A DNA stretch of 63,880 nucleotides from Leishmania donovani (taxonomy: Eukaryota > Euglenozoa > Kinetoplastea > Trypanosomatida > Trypanosomatidae). The notes beneath the pieces were generated by a model. That model had not been told where the DNA came from, ran no database searches, and was given only the letters and a program-made list of their open reading frames with translations. Below are positions 9,750 to 19,730 of this stretch, piece by piece (positions within the stretch are counted from its first letter, which is position 1; the number at the start of each line of letters is the position of its first letter). The stretch covers positions 701,638 to 765,517 of the forward strand of contig NC_018248.1 in assembly GCF_000227135.1 (NCBI RefSeq). The letters are read 5' to 3'. The translations under genes were made by a program, and so were the position numbers.

Positions 9750-10745
9750 CTACAGAGAGCTGCCGTCGAGGTCTAGCGAGCAGGCCGCGGTGTAGATGGC
9801 GGCAGCGCTGCACAACGCTGCGCGGATAGCGGTACGTGAAGCCAAAGGAGGCAGAAGTGGAAACGCATCCGCGCTCCTCTCGCTCTCCATACTAATGACA
9901 GCGGCGAAACGCTGCCACTGGTCGCGTAGATTGCCATAGGTGCGCTGCACGGCCCAGGCCGCCAGTACGTCCGGGTAAAGAGCCTCTGCAGGCACGACAC
10001 CCTTGACGTCCGTGTCAAAGGCCCCGAACAGCGCCTCCACGTTGGAGTTCAGCCGAGGGTGGTGACGGTGCTCGATCAACAGAGTGAAAATCGCCAACGC
10101 CTCTGTGGTGTCGCTATCGGCATTGTACGACGGCAGCGAGGTAAACATCGTGTCAGCGTACTTGGTACTGAGCACCTCCGCAGGTCCGATGAGCGCGAGC
10201 AGTTCGCGGAAGCCTTCTCGGCTGAGCCGGCCTTCCCCTCCTGCCGCAGCAAACGACAACACGCGGCCCGTGACCTTTACGAGAGCCGAGTACACCGTCG
10301 GAAGGGAAACAGCGGACGCGTAGCCCACAAGAGGGTGCAGCTGCGCCGATGGCTCCAACGTTTTTGTCATACTGCAATCATCGCCAGTGATCAAGCCATG
10401 CATGTTGCGCTTCGTCACAGTCGCTGCTTTCGGTAGGAGGTGCATCTCGAACTGGCGCAGCTTCGCATTGGTGCGCTCACGAAACAGCTCCTCGCGCTTC
10501 GCAGCCGGAATCCTGTGAACCGGTGGGCGCAAAGATCGCAAGAAGTAGTCATAGGAGCTCTCGAAGGGCTCGCTCGGCGTCGGCCCGGACGCTGGTGATG
10601 CGATCGCTGCGGTGGTGTCGGTAGTAGTGCCCGCACAAGCGCCATCCTCCGGCACCCGCTCCTTCCGCCATACTCCTGTCTTGGGATGATACCGGTACCG
10701 AGGAAGAGGCGGTGCGTGGAGCGGGGAATGGGGAGGCGTCGGCAT
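9750..10745 (-). CDS. Conserved hypothetical protein
   Basis: The first in-frame ATG is at 10745, giving 331 aa; the open frame continues upstream to 11012 without ATG. I do not recognise a family. The N-terminal 70 residues are Pro/Ser/Thr-rich and probably disordered. The remainder is mostly helical. The segment around V-E-A-L-F-G-A-F-D-T-D-V-K-G-V-V resembles a degenerate EF-hand loop, and an earlier part has the spacing of a second degenerate EF unit (G-G-E-G-R-L-S-R-E-G-F). A calcium-independent EF-hand-like fold is therefore possible. No transmembrane segment or targeting signal is clear. The open frame and balanced composition support a real gene between calcineurin B and the DYRK kinase. 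Confidence 0.75.
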   Translation of the reverse strand: MPTPPHSPLHAPPLPRYRYHPKTGVWRKERVPEDGACAGTTTDTTAAIASPASGPTPSEPFESSYDYFLRSLRPPVHRIPAAKREELFRERTNAKLRQFEMHLLPKAATVTKRNMHGLITGDDCSMTKTLEPSAQLHPLVGYASAVSLPTVYSALVKVTGRVLSFAAAGGEGRLSREGFRELLALIGPAEVLSTKYADTMFTSLPSYNADSDTTEALAIFTLLIEHRHHPRLNSNVEALFGAFDTDVKGVVPAEALYPDVLAAWAVQRTYGNLRDQWQRFAAVISMESERSADAFPLLPPLASRTAIRAALCSAAAIYTAACSLDLDGSSL

Positions 10746-12369
10746 CGACGGCCAACGTGCGGGAGTCTCCCTCACGGCTCTTCGTTGTTGGCCTCGCCTC
10801 GCCTTCTCTTTGTGAGCGCCGTGATCGGTGCAGTGCTCGCTCTCGCCAAACGTAAAGAGGGAAAACGCACACGCGTCTGCGCTTGTTGTTGATGCCACGT
10901 GCGGCTGCAGTGTCGGGAGGCACTGAGGGAGGCGCGAGAGAGGGTAAGGCCCGATGTGGCCGAGTTTCGGCACGAATACTGCACCTGCTGTAGAGCAGAT
11001 TCGACGCACCAAGAGAGAGGGAAGAGGAGAGCGAGCAAAGTGGGCAGCCGCGGCAGCAGTCGGAGTGCGATGAGCAGCATTGGCAGCGCGTGTCGAGGGG
11101 GAGCGCTTTGGAGGGCGGGAAGAGAGGAGCAGCCGCGGTCTTCCGTTTTGTGTTCATCGGCGCAAGCACACGCAAACGGCAATAACGATAGCAAGAGAGA
11201 GCGAGAGAGAGACAAGCGCACATCACACATGTTTGAGGGCATGGCACGAAACAGAATGGCGAGTCACCACAGAGAAAGAGAAGAGAATGTAGATGGGGCC
11301 TCAGGGCAATAATAGTACACGCGCACCGGCCAACACACGCACTCATCGCAAATGGGTGCACTTAGTGAGCTGCGCAGTGGTGCCGTCATAGGGAGAGGCG
11401 ACGGCATCAAGAAGAACGAGGAAGAAGAAGAAAAAAGAAGCGGCGCACATCAATGGAGAGAAAGGGATGACGCGAGAATGGAGCCGCAGCACCGCTGAGC
11501 GGAGCCCCCTGAGGGTGTGTCTGTGTCTGTGTGTGTCAGTGGAGAAAGCCATGAAATGATAAGAGAAAACAAGTAGCAGCAGGCACTCAGCGAAAAAGAG
11601 AAAGTGTGAGGGAGACGTGGTGTGTATAAGACGGAAAGGAGCAACAGAGGCTGGGAAAGTTGGAGGGTGGAGGTGGTGATGCGCTGATGCGGAGGGATGA
11701 GAGGGTCGACGCCACCGTCGTCGTGGTGCTAGTGCGTGCCGTCCCCTCGGCGGTTTTGACAAGAAAGTAATGGGAGCCGGCTCAGAGAAAAGGAAACGAA
11801 AAACAGAAGATAGGCGCTGAAGCGCCCTGCGTCATCGTCCCTCACATGTTCGACGCTAAAAGCAGCAACAATACCGACGACAACCGCAGCAGTAGTTGCA
11901 GCATGCAAGAATGGATACACGCATGCACCACGGCCACCACCGTCGCAAATACATACACATACATGAAAAATGGGGAGACCACAAGGAAACGCGCACAAGG
12001 CGCACACACATACACGTGTGCATGCATTCACCGAGAGAGTTGAAGCGAAGAAGAGTCAGAGGGAGAGAGGTGAGAGAACAGCGAGAAGAAAAAGGAAAAC
12101 AGTGATATCTAATATGAGGGGGCAGAGAGAGACGCGCAAACAAGGAGCGGGGTGTGTGGGGAGGGAGAGGAGACAACACGGACGGCGCCTCTTATACCGA
12201 CATTGTGTGACGTTGTGCATGTGCATATATACTCAAGCGAATAAAAGGCGTTTGGGTGAAAGCAGCACACAGCGGAGAATGAGAAGCAACGCCGCGAGAG
12301 GAAGGGACTCATGGATGGAGAGGCAGCCGCAGCGTCAGAAACACCTCCAAGAGCCAGAGATAAAGACCA
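10746..12369. other. Intergenic region
   Basis: About 1.6 kb. The open frame upstream of the hypothetical gene runs into it without an ATG. The rest is purine-rich with short GT/CA patches (for example 11515-11540 and 12000-12025). I see no further gene, RNA or recognisable repeat. Confidence 0.5.
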
Positions 12370-13869
12370 TCAGTCGGTGTAGGTTTTGGTGAGAAACGGG
12401 TGATCGAGAAGCTGCGCGGCGGAGGGACGTAATGCGGCGTCCAAGGTCAAGCACAGCCGCACAAAGCCAACGTAGTCGTGATCGTCGAAGCCGAAGAGCA
12501 CCGCCGCGTCGGGCGGCTCCGATGGAAAGTGGAAGACGAGCTGCTCATCCTCGTAGTCGTAGAAGGCCCCGTGTTTTGTGACGTAGAGGGAGGTATTACG
12601 CCCTTCCTGGAGCATCTCCGCCGGTATCGGCCCGCACACGCTCGCGATAGAGGCAAGCATGGTAGGCACGGACTCAACATTGAAGAGCACTGTTCCAGTC
12701 GCCAGCTCTGCTGCTGTAGCCCCCAGAGACCAAATGTCGACCGCGGGGCCGTACTTGCAGCCGAGAATGACCTCGGGCGCACGGTAGGAGCGGGACTGGA
12801 CGTAGGAGCTGAGCGTGTCCGTCATGTAGCAGCTGCTGCCCAAGTCGAGCACTTTCACATCGCAGTCGGCCACTGATTTGAAGGCGATATTCTCCGGCTT
12901 GATGTCGCAGTGAATGAGGTTGACGGAATGGATTAGCTTTAGCGCGGTGAGCACCTGGCGCACGATGCGCTGCAGACGCGCAAGGGTGAAGTAAGCGCAG
13001 CGCTCTACAATGTCGAGCTTCCTCGCATATTCGTACAGGTTGTCGAACAGGAGCTCCGTGACGAGGACAAGGTGCTCTCGAAAGTAGAAGTAGTCGAGCA
13101 GCCGCACGACGCAGCATGCATCGGCGTCGCCGGCGTCGTTGACGCAGGTCAGCGCTCGTAGCTCGTCGAGGCCTTGGTCTAAGAAGGTCTTGGAGTTTCG
13201 GATTATCTTGAGGCACACAGGCTGGCCTGTCTGCTCGTCGTAGCATCGGACAGTTCGAGAAAAGGTCGCGGCATCGATCGGGGCATCCACGCGGTAGCGT
13301 CCGCCTATGAGATAGCCCCTCACTAATTCAAACTCCTTTTTCTCCTCCGACCCCGTCTTCCCTGCCTCGTAGAACACCTTAAGTTCGAAGTGACGCCATG
13401 GTAAGTTCGACGGTGGCTGCTGCTTCTCATATGGATGAACAGACACCAAAGAGACGGGGTGCGCAGCGTACTCGACGTAGTGGTCGCGCAGGAGGCCGGC
13501 GCCGTAGTCAAAGAGCGGCGCGATGCAGCACTTCGCATCCGCGGGGTCCTCGTCCGGGCTCCACAAGTCCTCCTCGTCACCAATGCAGGTGACCACAAAT
13601 CGCCTCTGCGACGTCACCTGGAGAGGAGAGGGTGCGACCGCGATGGAGGAGAGGGACGGGAACGAGTTGCCCCGTGCCTTGGAGGACTCGCGACTCTTGT
13701 GTGGCTGCGACTTCCGTCCTTTCTTCGCGTTCTTTGCGTGAGAGGCGGTGTTGGGCCGCATGCCCCACTCCACCTCCAACGACTCTGCCATCCCTACGTG
13801 GCCGACGCTCTTCAGCACACGGATCACCTCCCGCAGCTTGGCCTGATCGACGCCGCTGGAGGTCGGCAT
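12370..13869 (-). CDS. DYRK-family protein kinase with LisH-like N-terminus
   Basis: This 499-aa protein starts with ATG at 13869. The kinase domain spans about residues 190-496. K221 lies in V-C-L-K-I-I-R, the catalytic loop is H-C-D-I-K-P-E-N (320-327; the HCD form is typical of DYRK/HIPK), and the metal-binding motif is D-L-G (342-344) followed by S-S-C. The activation loop is Y-V-Q-S-R-S-Y-R-A-P-E (356-366). The two tyrosines separated by Q-S-R are the DYRK/CMGC signature of an autophosphorylated loop. Residues 8-36 (K-L-R-E-V-I-R-V-L-K-S-V-G-H ... S-L-E-V-E) read like a LisH dimerisation motif. The glycine-rich loop is degenerate: where GxGxxG should be, the sequence is I-D-A-A-T-F-S. 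Otherwise all catalytic residues are present. Substrates are unknown. Confidence 0.92.
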   Translation of the reverse strand: MPTSSGVDQAKLREVIRVLKSVGHVGMAESLEVEWGMRPNTASHAKNAKKGRKSQPHKSRESSKARGNSFPSLSSIAVAPSPLQVTSQRRFVVTCIGDEEDLWSPDEDPADAKCCIAPLFDYGAGLLRDHYVEYAAHPVSLVSVHPYEKQQPPSNLPWRHFELKVFYEAGKTGSEEKKEFELVRGYLIGGRYRVDAPIDAATFSRTVRCYDEQTGQPVCLKIIRNSKTFLDQGLDELRALTCVNDAGDADACCVVRLLDYFYFREHLVLVTELLFDNLYEYARKLDIVERCAYFTLARLQRIVRQVLTALKLIHSVNLIHCDIKPENIAFKSVADCDVKVLDLGSSCYMTDTLSSYVQSRSYRAPEVILGCKYGPAVDIWSLGATAAELATGTVLFNVESVPTMLASIASVCGPIPAEMLQEGRNTSLYVTKHGAFYDYEDEQLVFHFPSEPPDAAVLFGFDDHDYVGFVRLCLTLDAALRPSAAQLLDHPFLTKTYTD

Positions 13870-15244
13870 GGTGCCCACGCGTCCCGCTTGATGACGGAAG
13901 ACACAGGCAGCAATACCGTCTAGGAGGGTAGAGAAAAGGAAGAAAGAGTCGGAATGGCAATGCGTCCGTCGATGCACACATACACACACACGAGCACAAG
14001 CGCGAGTGGCGCACGACGTTCAAATGCGACCGTGCACAGGCGCGCACACAACCGACACTTGCGTGAGTGCAGACTCGCAGAGGACAGTTGAGGAGAGAAG
14101 CGCTGCCCATCCTCGCGGCATATACGCACGAAAGGGAAAATAGAAAAAGAGAAAGGGAGACGATAAAGCGGCAATAGGGGAGCAGAGCAAAAGAAGACTG
14201 CACAACCACACGCTGTGGCGCACGGGAGAGTACTAGCATTCTGTTGAGCACGCCCACCTACACACGTGAATGCACGACCCCTGTCGATGCACATAGAGCG
14301 TCCCACACCCTCCCTCCCCCGCTGCCACCAGACCACCTCTGATGCTCAGCAGGTCATCTGCTCTGCACTGAACCATATTTGGGCCGAGTAGCGAGAGGAG
14401 AGAGGAAGAGAAGAGGGGATGAGACACGGCAAGAAGGTGCTGTCGTGCATACTTGATGGCGCCGCAGGCCATGGGGAATGCGAGAGATTCCTCGGGTCCA
14501 TCTCCACCTGCACCTCGCCATCGTCTGGAGGTGCCCCTCCCTGTGCACATTCTGTCCGGCCAGCGGCCGTGACAGCATTCGGCCCTCACTCCACTCTCGT
14601 GCATCCTCGGCGTTTGTCTTGTTACGTGTCGCTTCTCGTATGCTGTCATCTATAGAGAGCAAAACCCACACCTTGTTTTCTTTCGTGCACAGCAACATGC
14701 AGACAAGGGCCTGCAAACGATACGCGCAAGCACGCACACACACACACACACCTAAGCAACTGCCCACGCAACGACTAGGCGAGGGAGATCTATGGCTTGA
14801 CAGGTAATACGCGTGGCGCCATCACCTGGCATGGCCTCCCCTAAGCTCTCGCACTCCGTGGCGATATGCTTCTGCCTTTAGCACAGGTCGTTGTCGCCCC
14901 TGCTGCAGCGGTAGTGGTGGTGGTCATTCTATGAGGCAGGCAACTAAGCAACGCCTTTGAGAGACGCGAGTTGTGTGTGCAGTGTGAGGGAGGTGATGAG
15001 AAAACTAGGGGCGGCTGTGATGAAAAACATTAAGCTCTGAAGGAACGCAAGGCCGCAGATGTGGTGCTGAGGGGGTGTAGAGGCGGGCATCCACGTGTGC
15101 GCTGCTGCAGTTTCGCCTTGTGGTACTGGCTGAAATCACCTACAGCGTTCCCTTTTAGGGGCCCCACACACCACCCCTTGCCCACATTACCACGTCTGCA
15201 CCGGCAAGCATCTTGCGGCCATCGTCTCTTTCTGCAGCAGACGC
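13870..15244. other. Intergenic region
   Basis: About 1.4 kb with a CA microsatellite near 14735-14750 and purine-rich plus-strand tracts near 14130-14200 and 14390-14420. ORFs are short and low complexity. It is probably the 3'UTR of the nuclease gene plus the 5' processing region of the kinase gene. Confidence 0.5.
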
Positions 15245-16138
15245 TCACATTCTCATAAACGACTCGCACACTTTGATCACCTTAGGGCACATGCGGAAGT
15301 CTACCAGCTGACGCGAAATCAACGCCATCTTGGCTCCCTCGTTGAGTAGCTCGCCAAGGTGACCGGTCTCCTTCTTGATGCCTTTGAAAAGGATGCCATC
15401 CAAGTTCCCGTACTTCTTCAAGAGGTTTCGCGCGCGCACCTTGCCGATGCCATTGACGCCGGGAATGTTGTCGGAAGAATCACCTGCCAATGACTTGAAG
15501 TCGCGCACCAGTTTGGGGGGCACCCCGACGCGCTCAATCACGCCCCTCTCCGATACGAGATGCTTTGTGCGGATATCGTAATGGTAGCTCTTCTTCGCCT
15601 CGTCAACAAGCTGGTACAGGTCGTAGTCGTGCGACATCACGACCGTGGGCCTTCTGCTCTGCTGGTTGAAAAAAGCAAGGGTGGCGATCATGTCGTCGGC
15701 CTCCGCGTTGAGGTTCGTCAGCCCCGCGTCGCAGTCTGGGACTACAAGAAGCGACTCTCGCGGCTCGTCAGCGAACACCTTCTTCGCCACTCTCTCAATC
15801 AACCGAAACTCAGGTGTGACGGTCTTCTCCAGCCTATTCGCCTTGTAGTCGGCGTAGATCTGGCGCCGGCCTCCGTCGCCATGGTCAAAGCAGACGATGA
15901 TTCTGTTGTGCTTCGGTGTGTGCGTGTACTCTGTCTGCGGAGATAGGAGATGCTGCGCCATGTGTGCCGGATCAAAGCTATGGGCCGTTGCGATCATGAA
16001 GCGAGCGTTCTTGATGGCGAACTGCTTCACATCGATAGACGTGCCGTACCTCTCAGCTGTGTAGCTCCACCGGTGGTACCACCGGTGAACCAAGGCTGGC
16101 CCGTCGATGAGAACAATGGCCTTCTCTCGTGCGGGCAT
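15245..16138 (-). CDS. SSE1: SSE1-like mitochondrial 5'-3' structure-specific nuclease
   Basis: This 297-aa protein (from the only in-frame ATG, 16138) belongs to the FEN/Pol I 5'-nuclease superfamily. The acidic metal ligands are in place: D12 (L-I-D-G), D85 (C-F-D-H-G), E146/D148/D149 (E-A-D-D) and D171/D173 (S-H-D-Y-D-L-Y-Q-L-V). The helical arch is marked by R-R-Q-I-Y-A-D-Y-K-A-N-R (91-102). The H3TH DNA-binding motif G-D-S-S-D-N-I-P-G-V-N-G-I-G-K lies at 219-233. No polymerase domain follows, as in trypanosomatid SSE1, which removes RNA primers during kinetoplast DNA replication. The frame is open upstream of the ATG and reads as an Ala/Arg-rich, presequence-like stretch, yet it has no ATG. 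Mitochondrial location is inferred from the family. Confidence 0.9.
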   Translation of the reverse strand: MPAREKAIVLIDGPALVHRWYHRWSYTAERYGTSIDVKQFAIKNARFMIATAHSFDPAHMAQHLLSPQTEYTHTPKHNRIIVCFDHGDGGRRQIYADYKANRLEKTVTPEFRLIERVAKKVFADEPRESLLVVPDCDAGLTNLNAEADDMIATLAFFNQQSRRPTVVMSHDYDLYQLVDEAKKSYHYDIRTKHLVSERGVIERVGVPPKLVRDFKSLAGDSSDNIPGVNGIGKVRARNLLKKYGNLDGILFKGIKKETGHLGELLNEGAKMALISRQLVDFRMCPKVIKVCESFMRM

Positions 16139-17197
16139 CACTGCGGCGCGGCGAAGACAGCCCGCGAGGACAGTGCGGAGACGCACGTTCACCAAAGTTG
16201 CAGCCGACAAGGCAAGAGCTGCAGTGACGCTGGATGAGAAGAAAATCGAAAAGCAGCGAAGGCCGTGCGCTGCAGCCGGCCCTCCGCCACTACACGCACA
16301 CGCACCGTATGTTAGCCTTCGGGTGAAGATGGGAGATGGAGATGCGTGTAGGTAACGGACTTGTTATTAGGCCTTCTCGTCTTGTGGCATCTCATTCAAG
16401 GAAGCGCGGCGATAGAAGCACAGCACAACAAGAAAGCAAGGGCACATACTGACGCACGCGCGCAGCCGGCAGGCGACAGGTGAGGAAGCAAGTGTAGGGT
16501 GGGGTGAGGTGTGAGAGCAGGAAGCCCGAGGCGCACCGTATGTGCAGAGCGAGTAAGAGGAGCGATGGAACAAGAGAAGTGAGGAGGGGTAAAAGCGACA
16601 AGAGAGAAGAGGTGCACAAGCGCATACAAGAGAGTGAGCGTGGCACATCGGCGGGTGTGACGAGAGGCAGAGGGCTCATCATCCCTGAACACCTCCCGCT
16701 GCCCATGCATTCACGGTCACAAAGTGGCCCACGCAGCGTGTTGCATATAGTGCACAACACGAAACGGAAAGTGGTGCACTGTGAATCACATGAACAGCAG
16801 CAGCAGCAGTGGACGCACGAGCACATTTTTGTAGGAAGGGAAGTGGAGGAGCACATGCGCTCGTCCACCCCAGCCACCTTGCGTACTGCAGTGCCAGTGT
16901 GTGAGCTCCATGCTTTTTGTGCGAGGGCGTGTGCACCTGTGCCATCGGATATAACACGTCGCATACTACGGCACGCGGGAAGAAGTGGACGTTGGATCTC
17001 CTCCTGCTAAGCGCGTATGTGCACTCCATCGCGCTGGGGGAGAGCGGGGGCAGGTGCAGAGATGGAGAGGGGGGGGGCACAAAGAGCGAGTGTGCACACA
17101 ACAGCACACACACGCACACCGGAGAAGAGGGATGGAGTTGCGAGGTGCTGTCCAGCATGACGGGCAAGCGGCTGTCCTGCCCAGGTCGGCGGACGGC
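16139..17197. other. Intergenic region
   Basis: About 1.06 kb. The frame open upstream of the nuclease ATG continues to a stop near 16364. The rest holds a G-rich run near 17070 and a CA patch near 17100-17120. No separate gene seen. Confidence 0.5.
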
Positions 17198-18529
17198 TCA
17201 GTCCTTCGTCATGAGAGATACGCCGCTGGAGCCCGCAGGGTAGAGGCCGCGCTCGACAACCTGCAAAAGGCGGGCTTTGACGTTTTCGGGAAGTGTGGAG
17301 TGGCGCAAAAGACGCTCGGCCGCCGTCAGTTTCAGTGACCGCACGGCGACGTTCTCTTCGTGGACACCGCTGCTCAAGAAGGACGCGCACACGGCACCCA
17401 GCATTCGATTCAAACTCTCCTGCAGAAGGGCCGCGTTCGCTACCCGCCAGAGAGCGAGGCGCACCATGTCATCGGGGGAGGTGCGCGTCTGCCACGCGTC
17501 CAGCAACAAGTCTTTTGTGAAGAACGACACATTCATGTGCGGTGAGGTCAACATGGACAGCATCAGATTCAGCGTGGACAGCCGCAGGGAGGGCGAAGTG
17601 CTGGAGAGTCTCACCTGCAGTGTTTTGCACGGCAGCTGCCCTGTGACAGCGTCCCAGCCTGCTTGCGTCGACGCCGCGGAGCCGAGAAGGTCGAAGATGG
17701 CCTCAGTGGCTCCTTCATCCCTCTCGCTCGCCTCCACGGCTGGTATCACGGTAGACACACAGGCGGCGGCGTCACGTTGCCCGTTCGCCTCGTGATGGAT
17801 CAGCGCAATGCTCCAAAAGCGGCACACATACGCGAAGCACAAGGAATCGTCGTTCGCGCGCAGGATTTCCATCGTGCGCTGCCGCAGCGCCGATGGCACG
17901 GCGACCGTGCGACACGCCACCCCACTGGCTATGGTATAGTTGGCTTGCAGCAGCGGATCATTCTCGAATGCGTTCAGTGTGGCCTCAAACATGAAAGGAA
18001 GCAGAGACGTCCACTGCTCCAGAAAGCCGCACACTGTTTTGTTTTCCGCTGACTCGGCCGCATCGCAATCAAAGAGTCGAAGCACCTGCTCGTTGTGAAA
18101 GTTGGCGTCCAGGCAAGGCCCGAGAAACGCAGCCGCCTCGGTGCTGTCACCCGCAATGGCGATGAGTCGATACAGCGTCTTTGACATGCTTGAAGCGACG
18201 GCAGTGTCAGCAGCCGCGGCGGACCGCACGATAAACTCCACGAGGAACTGAGCAGCAGGGGCAAGCAGGACGGCTTTGCTCTCTCTCGACGGTTGTGTGA
18301 ACACGTCCTCTAGCGCTCGCCCGATAAGGTGAAAGACGTCTGCGTTACCGACCGCCTCCATTTCCCCTACAAGTGCACGTAGCGCGTGAGTTGCTGACGC
18401 ATCCTTCAGCATGGCGACAATCTGCTGCGGCGTCAAAAGCTGCTGCAGCCGTTTCGTTGCATCGCTCGATGCCGCGATGTCGTCCAACGACACGTTGATC
18501 GCCAGCTGACGAAGATCGTCTGCGTCCAT
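17198..18529 (-). CDS. Helical-repeat protein, PSMD5/S5b-like proteasome chaperone candidate
   Basis: This 443-aa protein starts with ATG at 18529 (M-D-A-D-D-L-R-Q-L). It is almost entirely helical, with repeating hydrophobic helix pairs of HEAT/ARM type and no catalytic motif. Length and layout resemble PSMD5 (S5b), the chaperone that helps assemble the 19S base of the 26S proteasome. In particular, two segments seem to align in order: E-A-I-F-D-L-L-G-S-A ... G-W-D-A-V around 305-325, and the later D-M-V-R-L-A-L-W-R-V-A-N-A near 380. Similarity is remote and judged by eye, so the family assignment is tentative; any HEAT-type adaptor is possible. Two proteasome alpha-subunit genes lie elsewhere in this window, but that is weak support in a polycistronic genome. 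Confidence 0.8.
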   Translation of the reverse strand: MDADDLRQLAINVSLDDIAASSDATKRLQQLLTPQQIVAMLKDASATHALRALVGEMEAVGNADVFHLIGRALEDVFTQPSRESKAVLLAPAAQFLVEFIVRSAAAADTAVASSMSKTLYRLIAIAGDSTEAAAFLGPCLDANFHNEQVLRLFDCDAAESAENKTVCGFLEQWTSLLPFMFEATLNAFENDPLLQANYTIASGVACRTVAVPSALRQRTMEILRANDDSLCFAYVCRFWSIALIHHEANGQRDAAACVSTVIPAVEASERDEGATEAIFDLLGSAASTQAGWDAVTGQLPCKTLQVRLSSTSPSLRLSTLNLMLSMLTSPHMNVSFFTKDLLLDAWQTRTSPDDMVRLALWRVANAALLQESLNRMLGAVCASFLSSGVHEENVAVRSLKLTAAERLLRHSTLPENVKARLLQVVERGLYPAGSSGVSLMTKD

Positions 18530-19277
18530 CGCTGTGAAGAGCACAAAAAGAGAGAAAGAGGCCTGGCTCTGGAAATGTTGCAGGCAGTCGCTGATGCGTG
18601 TGGATGTGTGTTCGCAGGCAAACAAACATCATGTCAGTGCGGTCGACGGCGCGTGACAGCAACCGAGCAAAAGGGAGGAGGGAGGATGCAGTTTAGCGAG
18701 TGAGAGTCTGAGAAAGGCGAAAAGAAGGTGGCGGTCAGGCAGCGTGCCGTGGGCAAAGAGATATGTACACGCTTGCGCATCTAATGCAGCAACAGGCTCG
18801 TCAGCGCGCACACACGGAAGAGTGAAAGACTGTGAGCGGGACACTGGAATGCAACGTTTTACCTCTCAGAGGCAACCGTCCTGCACTCGTGGTGCCAATG
18901 ATGGATTGCGCTGCGCACACGTTACGTGGTGCGATGGAGCGAAGAATGCACACCCACGTACTCCTACGGAGAAACACACAGACGCTCTCTCGTGAGGGGG
19001 ACTGCGACAGAGGAACACGGTCTCCACGGAGAAGCCCGAACAAGAAAACACCGAACAGCGAAGAGTCGTCGTTGGGCAGAAGAGGGCGAACTTCACTCTC
19101 GTAGTGTGTGATATAGTACAGGTGAAAGAGGAAGAGGAAAGAAGGCAGCTCGGGCTGGCCGTAAAAGGGAGGCGGAAAGGCAAGCCGCATCTAGCACGCG
19201 CACGCACATATACATATATACACATATACACGCCATCACGAGGTCGATAGCAAAGCACTGCGAACACGACGAACGGA
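18530..19277. other. Intergenic spacer
   Basis: About 750 bp, including a TA/CA-rich stretch at 19203-19232. No gene recognised. Confidence 0.5.
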
Positions 19278-19730
19278 CTAGTGAGCGACTCTCGGCTGAA
19301 GGCGCGTCTGAGGTAGATAGTGTTGTCCGCACCGAGAAGCATGGCAGCGGTGGCGTAGTCGCTGACAGGCAGCGCTGCAGTACCACTCGCGCCCACAACG
19401 AGGGCACGGAAAGCACTTGTGCGAAAAGAGGAAGCAATAGTCGCACATGGGCGTTGCAGGATCGTCTGCTGAGGTGTTGGGCCCCGGGGCTTCGACCTCG
19501 TCAAGTGAGAGCGCCGTATTTCTCGTCGCTCCGCCGTCGTCGCCGTCGCTGCAGGTTAGTTTCTTTGGCGCCTTCAGCCCCATGTGTAGCGGCAGCGACG
19601 ACATTCGCTTCTCGAGTACACGCAGGCGGGCTTCCATCCGTGCATTCTGTAGGCGCTGCTCGCGCACCAGTGCCTCTAAGGTTGTCAGTCCGAGATCGAC
19701 AATATCAGACTGGAAAAGCTGCTCCTCCAT
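19278..19730 (-). CDS. MYND-type zinc-finger protein
   Basis: This 150-aa protein starts with ATG at 19730; five more in-frame codons upstream lack an ATG. Residues 1-45 form a short coiled coil (L-V-R-E-Q-R-L-Q-N-A-R-M-E-A-R-L). A linker follows, and the C-terminal zinc module covers 96-134. Its ligands are C96-x2-C99, C109-x2-C112, then Y-C118-x3-C122-Q, followed by H127/H130 and C134. The spacing matches the MYND finger, a protein-protein interaction module that usually recognises proline-rich peptides. No catalytic domain accompanies it, so this is a small adaptor-like protein of unknown partner. It is followed downstream by the helical-repeat gene. Confidence 0.85.
   Translation of the reverse strand: MEEQLFQSDIVDLGLTTLEALVREQRLQNARMEARLRVLEKRMSSLPLHMGLKAPKKLTCSDGDDGGATRNTALSLDEVEAPGPNTSADDPATPMCDYCFLFSHKCFPCPRCGREWYCSAACQRLRHRCHASRCGQHYLPQTRLQPRVAH

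Noticed and set aside
9750..11012. Longer 420-codon version of the hypothetical protein
   Set aside because: The frame upstream of 10745 lacks an ATG and has the composition of splice-signal DNA, so I kept the ATG at 10745.
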